Below are positions 1-5,146 of a stretch of DNA of 5,146 nt, piece after piece. The notes below the pieces were generated by a model. That model was not told the origin of the DNA and did not search any database. It was given only the letters and a program-made list of their open reading frames with translations. The DNA comes from Caldifarciminota bacterium. GTDB lineage: Bacteria; Hydrothermota; UBA3073; NMUJ01. Within the stretch, counting starts at the first letter, position 1. Each line of letters begins with the position of its first letter. The stretch lies in assembly GCA_021158725.1 (NCBI GenBank), contig JAGGUB010000114.1, positions 1-5,146 on the forward strand. The letters are read 5' to 3'. The position numbers and the translations under genes are program-made.

Positions 1-957
1 GCAGGTTATTTCGGTGCTGGCTTATTGATCGACGGAGATGGTAACGACATGTATCGTGCCACCAAAGATGTTGCTGAAGCTGCTGGTATCTTCGGTGTAG
101 GGGTGCTGGTGGATATCACCGGTAACGATTACTACTATGTAGGGGCTGAAGGTCAGGGTTACGGTGGCCCAAAAGGGATGGGGTTACTGGTAGATGTTAC
201 CGGTAACGATAGCTACGAGAGTGAGCTCGACCCACACGTGTTCGATCGCGCTGATTACCACACAGATTATAAGTACAATGCTACATCGTCACAGGGTGCA
301 GGTATGGGTAGACGTGGTGATGGCGATGAAGGTTATTCATGGTCCGGCGGTATAGGGGTGTTGCTCGACTTCTACGGAGACGATGAGTACCTTGCAGGTA
401 GTTTCTCACAGGGTATAGGGTACTGGTTCGGTATGGGGTTGCTTATCGACCTACATGGTGACGATACTTACAAAAGCATATACTTCACGCAGGGGTCGGC
501 AGCACACTTCGCAATCGGTATATTATGGGATGTTGCGGGAGACGACCGTCATGAATTATTCGCACAGAAAGGTGCTGCATTGGGGTTTGGTTGGGATTGT
601 ACCGTATCGTTGCTTTATGATAGCACAGGTAACGATTACTATACAGCTGATCGTATAAGTTTGGGTTGTGCCGAGGTTAACTCAATCGCCATGTTCATAG
701 AGCTTGAGGGTAACGATACCTACGAATTTACGGGTAAGCTGGGGTTGGGGGCTACCGATGCACGTGGACCGTTACGTCCGGAATGGGATGCACGCCAATA
801 TTTGATGCCAGCTTTTGGCTTATTCTACGATGCAAAAGGTACAGACAAATATACGGTAGGTGTGTGGGGTAACAACAAGGTATGGTTTATACCGGATTCA
901 ACCCGCTGGAAGGCATTACCTCCACATAAGCGTGGTGTAGGTATCGATTTAGAGTAA
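1..957 (+). CDS. Repeat protein of unknown function with GNDxY-type 27-residue modules (5' partial)
   Basis: The frame is open from the first base, so the N-terminus, any signal peptide and possibly more repeats lie outside the window. The visible 318 residues end at TAA 955-957. The protein is built from nine modules of the form G-x-G, three hydrophobics, D-x-x-G-N/D-D-x-Y, several followed by a Q-G-x-G turn. Their conserved D codons fall at 31, 112, 193, 367, 448, 529, 619, 700 (E here) and 829. Short glycine/aspartate turns alternating with hydrophobic strands suggest a beta-solenoid, and the GND triplets recall calcium-binding RTX turns, although the RTX nonapeptide is absent. I infer an exported or surface location from composition and envelope-gene neighbours. 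No enzyme motif, membrane segment or C-terminal sorting domain is visible. The tail after the last repeat is about 35 residues, with W/K/R/P-rich sequence. I recall similar repeats in hypothetical proteins but cannot name a family. That it is a gene is near certain; its function is unknown. Confidence 0.9.
   Translation, partial: AGYFGAGLLIDGDGNDMYRATKDVAEAAGIFGVGVLVDITGNDYYYVGAEGQGYGGPKGMGLLVDVTGNDSYESELDPHVFDRADYHTDYKYNATSSQGAGMGRRGDGDEGYSWSGGIGVLLDFYGDDEYLAGSFSQGIGYWFGMGLLIDLHGDDTYKSIYFTQGSAAHFAIGILWDVAGDDRHELFAQKGAALGFGWDCTVSLLYDSTGNDYYTADRISLGCAEVNSIAMFIELEGNDTYEFTGKLGLGATDARGPLRPEWDARQYLMPAFGLFYDAKGTDKYTVGVWGNNKVWFIPDSTRWKALPPHKRGVGIDLE
13..852 (+). repeat. Nine-copy 81-nt / 27-residue tandem protein repeat
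   Basis: Module cores lie at about 13-54, 94-135, 175-216, 349-390, 430-471, 511-552, 601-642, 682-723 and 811-852. The distances between successive conserved aspartate codons are 81, 81, 174, 81, 81, 90, 81 and 129 nt. The base unit is therefore 27 codons, with one 31-residue insertion (after module 3), one 3-residue insertion (after module 6) and one 16-residue insertion (after module 8). DNA identity between copies is limited mostly to GGTAACGA-like cores at the GND turn, for example near 120, 201, 628 and 709, so the copies are old and diverged rather than a recent expansion. The last modules are the most degenerate: E replaces D in module 8, and GTD replaces GND in module 9. Confidence 0.88.
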
Positions 958-2373
958 CCTGTACGTGAAGCTGTGTCTCAGGTATAGTTTGAACCTCAAT
1001 CTTGCATTAGTATCACCCATGTGATACCACACAGCGGTTGCCAACTTCGTACCCCAATATAGGCGTATACCCAAGATGAGCCATTCAACCGGTATCTCGG
1101 TGGGTGGCTCCCCTCTTTCGATACTGTACTCAGCGGGATGGATGAGATCGCCATCACCATGGTTAAGATATTCACACTGTAGTGCGATACGTAAATCTTC
1201 ACCCACGTAGGAATTGTACTCCATGTATACGTTGAGCATATCGTTACCGGCCCAACATCCCAACGGTACACCAAACAACGTATATGCGTTATCGAACGTA
1301 TAGTGTGTGTATGTCCATTTAGATACGTAAGCCAACTCCATACGTAATGTACTTCTACTCCATACCTTATAAAAGCCTACCGCATATGCGTACTTGCTGG
1401 GTTGGCCTGAGGTTTTGAACACCACAATATCATCGTCGATAAGCTCACCGTATAGCTTGATACCTGGAGAGGGTAACCACTCACAGTCGATACCACCAAC
1501 CAAATTATCCCTACCACCAACACGTTGTCTGCGTTGTGCTACATAGTATATCTGTACGGGGTTGAAGAGGCGTGGCCATTCAGGGGGATCGAACAACACC
1601 GTCTCGAACACACCTACCCTAAAGTTGCGTGCAACAAATATGTCAACCTTTTGTGTAGCTAACCCCTGCAACCTACGGGTACGCTGGCCAAGTGAATCGC
1701 TCTCCACGTCATTACTGAACCCTAACCCTGCAAATAATCGTAACCATTTATGTGCAAACTTTATGTGATAGATGTAATTAAACGGTAACGAATATGCGGA
1801 GAGTGCCACAGCTGTATGGTGCATGGGACCATAACGTACTGGTATGCGACCTATCTTTATGGATAGCTTCTGGAAAGAGAGGTTTACCCAACCCTCGAAA
1901 TCTTCCACCTCGATTACGTTGGAGTACCCGACTATCGGTTCGTGTTCACGGTGACGTGGATAGTGAGGTTCAATCAACGGACTATATATCGGACGGTTGG
2001 CTGTTTTATCCCAACGTGAGTATAAACCCATTTTGTATCGAAACTGTAAACTACCGAGGTTGAGAAATAGATCAAAGTCTACCCCCGCTATATCTACGTA
2101 ATCGTGGCCAAACCAATGTATCATACCAAATGGGTTCACTGCAAGTAGACTGTGACGTACCAGCCTTAACTTCTGGTAGAGGGATTGTTCATAGCCACCA
2201 GTTGGTACAAGATACGCAAGTATTGAACGCACTTCATGTGGCTCCAAAGGATATAGGGCTGGCAGGCTTACACCATGTGCAGTGGCTATGAATTCAAGTT
2301 GTTGCCAGTACAGTGGTTTGTGGCAACTGATGAGCGGTTCCTCGAATACCAGTAATACTGCAAGTAAAGTCAC
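949..2373 (-). CDS. Wzi-like outer-membrane beta-barrel protein
   Basis: Probable outer-membrane barrel of 474 residues, close to the length I recall for capsule-assembly Wzi (about 480). Family-like stretches, counted from the GTG start, are IGRIPVRYGP at 174-183, RLFNPVQIYY at 268-277, DNLVGGID at 289-296, LYGELIDDD at 307-315 and PLGCWAGND at 370-378. They sit among alternating hydrophobic and aromatic strands. In Wzi this kind of barrel holds capsule at the cell surface; here a capsule role is only inferred and no polysaccharide gene is in view. The start is taken as GTG 2373-2371, one base after the dehydrogenase stop, because it precedes a hydrophobic stretch (residues 2-9) and because upstream codons in this frame lie wholly inside the dehydrogenase gene. 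The signal peptide is odd: no positive charge before the hydrophobic core, then EEP and LISC (possible lipobox, Cys17). The last residue is Leu, not the usual Phe. It could be another barrel family. Confidence 0.72.
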   Translation of the reverse strand: MTLLAVLLVFEEPLISCHKPLYWQQLEFIATAHGVSLPALYPLEPHEVRSILAYLVPTGGYEQSLYQKLRLVRHSLLAVNPFGMIHWFGHDYVDIAGVDFDLFLNLGSLQFRYKMGLYSRWDKTANRPIYSPLIEPHYPRHREHEPIVGYSNVIEVEDFEGWVNLSFQKLSIKIGRIPVRYGPMHHTAVALSAYSLPFNYIYHIKFAHKWLRLFAGLGFSNDVESDSLGQRTRRLQGLATQKVDIFVARNFRVGVFETVLFDPPEWPRLFNPVQIYYVAQRRQRVGGRDNLVGGIDCEWLPSPGIKLYGELIDDDIVVFKTSGQPSKYAYAVGFYKVWSRSTLRMELAYVSKWTYTHYTFDNAYTLFGVPLGCWAGNDMLNVYMEYNSYVGEDLRIALQCEYLNHGDGDLIHPAEYSIERGEPPTEIPVEWLILGIRLYWGTKLATAVWYHMGDTNARLRFKLYLRHSFTYRLL

Positions 2374-2384
2374 CTCAATACCTG
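2370..2384 (-). promoter_or_regulatory. Translation-coupling junction between the dehydrogenase and the Wzi-like gene
   Basis: On the minus strand the dehydrogenase stop TGA (2377-2375) is followed by one G and then the GTG start (2373-2371). A weak AGG (2383-2381) lies 7 nt before the GTG. A better anti-Shine-Dalgarno match, GAGGTGA (2376-2370), overlaps the GTG itself and has no in-frame start at normal spacing downstream. A terminating ribosome could restart here, so coupled translation is the likely arrangement. Confidence 0.5.
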
Positions 2385-3922
2385 TGTGAAATGGTTTTCG
2401 CTTGTAGGAATAGCAGCAAGTAGTCTCTGCCGCCAGCTTTTGAATCCGTACCTGACATGTTGAACCCACCAAACGGTTGTGACCCCACCAATGCGCCTGT
2501 ACATTTGCGGTTGATGTAGAGGTTACCGACGAAGAACTCCTGTTTAGCTTTGTGTATCTTATCGGGGTTGAGCGTAAATACGGCACCCGTTAACCCATAC
2601 TCGGTGGAGTTGGCAATCTCAATGGCGTGATCATAGTCTTTAGCACGTATCACGGATAGAACAGGCCCGAATATCTCTTCCTGTGCAATCCTTGCGTAGG
2701 GATCGACATCTGAGAATATCGTCGGCTCTATGTAATAACCGTTACCGGGTGCCTTCTTGCCACCTGTGAGTAGCTTGCCCTCGGTTTTACCTATCTCAAT
2801 ATACTCGAGGATTGAGCGTTCCGCACGCTCGTTTATCACGGGACCCATGAAGTGATTCTCCTTTGCCGGCCCTATATCTATGGTTTTGACCTTATCGACA
2901 AGCGTATCGATAAACTTATCGTAGATTGAGTCCACCACTATCAATCTTGAGGCTGCTGAACATTTCTGCCCCTGATACCCATATGCGGAGACGATTATCT
3001 GGTCGATGGCATAGTCCCAATCAGGGAACTCATCATCCATGATGATGGCATCTTTACCACCCATCTCGGCGATGACACGTTTGATCCATTTTTGACCCTT
3101 CTGCGGTTTGGCGGCAAGTTCGTTGATACGTAAGCCGACAGCTTTCGACCCCGTGAATGCTATCATACGGGTTTTGGGGTGTGACACAATGAAGTCACCA
3201 ATTTCACCACCCGACCCTGGTATGTAGTTGAGTACACCTGGTGGTAGGCCGGCTTCCTCCATGATCTCAACAAACTTATACCCGATAGTGGGTGAATCGC
3301 TTGCGGGTTTCAACACCACCGTGTTACCGGTCACCAATGCAGCTGTCGTCATACCCACAAGTATAGCTAATGGGAAGTTCCATGGTGGGATGACAGCTAC
3401 CACACCCAATGGTAGATAGACATATGTGTTGTGTTCACCCGGCAATTCGGTAAGCGGTTGACCTTCTGCATAGCGTAACATCTCACGTGCGTAGAACTCA
3501 CAATAGTCGATAGCTTCGGCGACATCGGCGTCTGCTTCGAGCCAGTTTTTGCCTACCTCGAATACCATCCATGCAGTGAGTTCGAACCTTCTCTTACGCA
3601 TTATGTTGGCAGCACGTAGCAGTATGTTGGCACGTTCATCAGGTGGTACACGGCTCCAGTAGGTGAACCTCTGATACGCAACCTCTATGGCGCGGTTGGC
3701 TTCATCAACCCCTGCTTTGGAGAATGTTGCCACCACTTGATCCTTATCGGATGGGTTTATCGAGACGAAGGTTTGGGCTGTTGATACCCTTTCACCCCCT
3801 ATTATCAATGGATACGTGCGACCAAGTTCAGCCTCTACACGTGAGAGTGTCTCCTCCATACGCGATCTGTTATTAGGGAGTGTAAAATCAGTAAATGGTT
3901 CGTTCTTGAATGGTGTGAGCAT
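2375..3922 (-). CDS. rocA: 1-pyrroline-5-carboxylate dehydrogenase (L-glutamate gamma-semialdehyde dehydrogenase)
   Basis: Cytoplasmic aldehyde dehydrogenase that oxidises glutamate semialdehyde (open form of pyrroline-5-carboxylate) to glutamate with NAD+, the second step of proline catabolism. Counting from ATG 3922, the protein has 515 residues, the length I recall for Bacillus RocA. Visible motifs are PPWNFP with the oxyanion Asn182, FTGSKAVG at 256-263 in the cofactor region, EMGGKD with general-base Glu286, GYQGQKCSAASR with nucleophile Cys321, and EEIFGPV around 415-421. The EADADVAEAIDYCEFYA segment (129-145) and the C-terminal CTGALVGSQPFGG and MSGTDSKAGG block are typical of the P5C branch rather than general aldehyde dehydrogenases. 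Two adjacent ATGs exist at 3925 and 3922. The second is preferred because it lies 4 nt from AGGAGG, against 1 nt for the first. It is a stand-alone enzyme, not a PutA fusion. It probably shares a transcript with the Wzi-like gene downstream. No frameshift or missing catalytic residue is seen. Confidence 0.96.
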   Translation of the reverse strand: MLTPFKNEPFTDFTLPNNRSRMEETLSRVEAELGRTYPLIIGGERVSTAQTFVSINPSDKDQVVATFSKAGVDEANRAIEVAYQRFTYWSRVPPDERANILLRAANIMRKRRFELTAWMVFEVGKNWLEADADVAEAIDYCEFYAREMLRYAEGQPLTELPGEHNTYVYLPLGVVAVIPPWNFPLAILVGMTTAALVTGNTVVLKPASDSPTIGYKFVEIMEEAGLPPGVLNYIPGSGGEIGDFIVSHPKTRMIAFTGSKAVGLRINELAAKPQKGQKWIKRVIAEMGGKDAIIMDDEFPDWDYAIDQIIVSAYGYQGQKCSAASRLIVVDSIYDKFIDTLVDKVKTIDIGPAKENHFMGPVINERAERSILEYIEIGKTEGKLLTGGKKAPGNGYYIEPTIFSDVDPYARIAQEEIFGPVLSVIRAKDYDHAIEIANSTEYGLTGAVFTLNPDKIHKAKQEFFVGNLYINRKCTGALVGSQPFGGFNMSGTDSKAGGRDYLLLFLQAKTISHRY

Positions 3923-3925
3923 CAT

Positions 3926-3935
3926 ACCTCCTTTA
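3926..3935 (-). promoter_or_regulatory. Strong ribosome binding site of the dehydrogenase gene
   Basis: The minus strand reads TAAAGGAGGT immediately before ATGATG, an almost complete match to the 16S anti-Shine-Dalgarno sequence. The spacing favours the second ATG (3922) as the start, because the first is only one base from AGGAGG. Confidence 0.85.
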
Positions 3936-3991
3936 TGGAAAGTCTAAATCCAACCCCTAAGTTTTAAACATGGGTTTGTTTCATGCATTAA

Positions 3992-4021
3992 ATTAAATTA
4001 GCACCAATACCTGCGTGTCAA
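3992..4021 (-). promoter_or_regulatory. Predicted sigma70-type promoter for the dehydrogenase/Wzi-like operon
   Basis: On the minus strand TTGACA (4021-4016, perfect -35) is followed after 18 nt by TTTAAT (3997-3992, five of six to TATAAT). A second TTTAAT follows 6 nt later but would give a spacer that is too long. Transcription would begin near 3985, leaving an untranslated leader of about 60 nt that ends in the strong ribosome binding site. The promoter starts only 14 nt past the stop of the upstream gene. No operator palindrome or riboswitch is evident in the leader. Confidence 0.6.
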
Positions 4022-4035
4022 TCTACGTAAAAACG

Positions 4036-5146
4036 TCAGAATAGGTATAGCCACTTGAGTTTTATCGCAGAGACATGGGAGAGCGGGTTGAACATCCCCT
4101 TTTCGGTACGTTCATATAGCTCGTTCGTCACCACATATAGCCAGCTCTTGGGGGCTATCTCCCATGAGAGAAAGTATCCCGCATTTATAGAAGGTATACT
4201 ATAACTACCTTCTTCATAAATGGGTGCGAGTTCAAATATTACCGAAAGCGATAAGGTGGGTGTGAAATTCAAATTGAACGATGGTCGCAAATATGCATAT
4301 ATCATGTGTAGCTTATGGTCCACCCAATATACTTTGCAGTAGGGTGCAACCGAAATGCTCAAAAAATCTGATACACCATACACGAAACTCGTACTTAATG
4401 CAATATAATCTGCTATCGATTGGAATCCCCACACCCAGCTGTGTACATAAGACGCTGACACTCCATAAGAGAGTTGAGGGCCCACCCTACTTGTGTAAAC
4501 AATGGCTGCATCCCAGCTCCAATATGATGTGTCTCTGAATTCACCATCTACGTAAACTGTATAGTAATTTTTACCCATAAATGTGTACGCAGCCAACCTA
4601 CCGTAAGGTCTGAAGCTTAAATTAAGCATTACAGTATTTCCTATACTGTAGGGTAGGCCTGGATCTTTATAGATAATTATGCCATCCAGTACCTGTAAAC
4701 GGAAAATCTTACCCGTACGGTATATTTTTGACGGCCCTATTGTAAACTCACCGTTAAAGCTACCAGGTACAACCGCTGACCGTCCAGTAGGTGATAGATC
4801 GAAATCTTCCCCTACGTATCGGAAATAAACCCTTAAATACCAATTAGGTAAATTCATATCCATCGATGCCATGAAGGCCACGTCACTTACTGTTGAATCC
4901 ACATATTTATGATATGCATGGTATAACTCTGACCGAAAATACGTGTACCGCCTACGTAGGGTGTAGATTAAACTTGATCCATAATTAAACCTGACATCTA
5001 TAGCTGTGGGTTTCTTGATTGCACCACAATATGCGATATCGGATGTACTTCCAAGCTTATGTATATAGCGGATGACGCACCAATGAGTTTGTGGTTCCTC
5101 ATCGTATTGTGAAACAGCCTGTTCAGTGAACGCATAGAGTAACCCC
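4036..5146 (-). CDS. Beta-strand-rich outer-membrane protein, DUF5916-like C-terminal region (5' partial)
   Basis: The frame stays open from the TGA at 4038-4036 to the right edge, giving at least 369 residues; the start is outside the window. A GTG at 4902 is in frame, but the coding sequence clearly continues above it with the same character (for example DVRFNYGSSLIYTLRRRY), so it is not taken as the start. The protein is an array of alternating aromatic and hydrophobic strands with short polar turns, ending LKWLYLF, and a C-terminal Phe is the usual signal for barrel insertion. The segment YVGEDFDLSPTGR (about residues 109-121) and the closing block around NELYERTEKGMFNPLSHVSAIKLKWLYLF recall the C-terminal barrel of DUF5916 proteins, which often carry an N-terminal CBM9-like domain. 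That domain would lie off the window and cannot be checked. No catalytic motif is seen. The family call is from memory and moderate; the outer-membrane barrel call is stronger. Confidence 0.72.
   Translation of the reverse strand, partial: GLLYAFTEQAVSQYDEEPQTHWCVIRYIHKLGSTSDIAYCGAIKKPTAIDVRFNYGSSLIYTLRRRYTYFRSELYHAYHKYVDSTVSDVAFMASMDMNLPNWYLRVYFRYVGEDFDLSPTGRSAVVPGSFNGEFTIGPSKIYRTGKIFRLQVLDGIIIYKDPGLPYSIGNTVMLNLSFRPYGRLAAYTFMGKNYYTVYVDGEFRDTSYWSWDAAIVYTSRVGPQLSYGVSASYVHSWVWGFQSIADYIALSTSFVYGVSDFLSISVAPYCKVYWVDHKLHMIYAYLRPSFNLNFTPTLSLSVIFELAPIYEEGSYSIPSINAGYFLSWEIAPKSWLYVVTNELYERTEKGMFNPLSHVSAIKLKWLYLF

Noticed and set aside
25..27. TTG at 25 as the start of the repeat protein
   Set aside because: It falls inside the first repeat module, and the frame is open to base 1 with matching residues (AGYFGAGL), so the gene begins upstream of the window.
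455..658. Short plus-strand frame within the repeat gene
   Set aside because: Out-of-frame shadow of a convincing coding region, with no recognisable protein features.
13..852. The repeat array as a CRISPR or DNA-level satellite
   Set aside because: The copies share protein motif and spacing but little nucleotide identity and stay in one reading frame; this is a protein repeat.
1..957. Classification of the repeat protein as an RTX toxin
   Set aside because: The GGxGxDxxx nonapeptide tandem is absent and the period is 27 residues with a different consensus; no toxin domain or type I secretion gene is visible.
996..1274. Minus-strand frame overlapping the Wzi-like gene
   Set aside because: Alternative frame of the same strand, lying entirely inside the barrel coding sequence and lacking features of its own.
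1562..2063. Two plus-strand frames (1562-1768 and 1794-2063) antisense to the Wzi-like gene
   Set aside because: Composition looks like a reverse-complement shadow, with no ribosome binding site or family resemblance; the minus-strand frame is continuous over the whole stretch.
2374..2586. N-terminal extension of the Wzi-like frame upstream of the GTG to position 2586
   Set aside because: These 71 codons lie wholly inside the dehydrogenase gene in another frame and read as low-quality S/T-rich sequence, whereas the dehydrogenase C-terminus there is highly typical of its family.
4025..4036. ACGT-AAAA-ACGT inverted repeat as a terminator of the DUF5916-like gene
   Set aside because: The stem is only 4 bp, it overlaps the stop codon, and there is no U-tract in the right place.
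4036..4902. GTG at 4902 as the start of the DUF5916-like gene
   Set aside because: The same frame is open without stops to the window edge and continues with barrel-like sequence; there is no good ribosome binding site at 4902.
4951..4960. Perfect 10-bp palindrome CCTACGTAGG as an operator
   Set aside because: It lies inside coding sequence, and TACGTA-type words are common across the window through codon use, so chance is the simplest explanation.

Overview
This window looks like bacterial chromosome from a diderm (Gram-negative-type) organism. Two reading frames look like outer-membrane beta-barrels, genes are tightly packed, the one clear ribosome binding site is classical (AAAGGAGGT), and one promoter matches the sigma70 consensus. 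Base composition is middling, with AT-rich intergenic DNA. The mix of a Wzi-like barrel, a DUF5916-like barrel and a long glycine/aspartate repeat protein recalls FCB-group or uncultivated candidate-phylum genomes. That lineage guess rests on memory of the families, not on a marker gene.

Layout. Plus strand, 1-957: the 3' part of a gene for a repetitive protein with nine copies of a G-x-G-(hydrophobic)3-D-x-x-G-N/D-D-x-Y module, most spaced exactly 27 residues (81 nt) apart. Minus strand, 949-2373: a 474-residue protein resembling Wzi-type outer-membrane barrels. Its stop overlaps the end of the plus-strand gene by 9 bp. Minus strand, 2375-3922: a clear 1-pyrroline-5-carboxylate dehydrogenase (RocA/PruA type) with all catalytic residues. 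Its stop is one base from the GTG start of the Wzi-like gene, so the two are probably one transcript with coupled translation. A 110-nt intergenic stretch carries a good promoter and ribosome binding site for this pair. Minus strand, 4036 to the right edge: the C-terminal 369 residues of a beta-strand-rich protein resembling DUF5916, cut off by the window edge.

How they fit together. The dehydrogenase would oxidise glutamate semialdehyde to glutamate, the second step of proline catabolism. No proline dehydrogenase is in view. The other three genes appear to encode cell-surface or exported proteins, so a metabolic gene sits among envelope genes. Whether that is functional or just packing cannot be decided here. 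I see no RNA gene, mobile element, CRISPR array, phage gene or defence system. The most unusual item is the 27-residue repeat protein, which I cannot assign a function.
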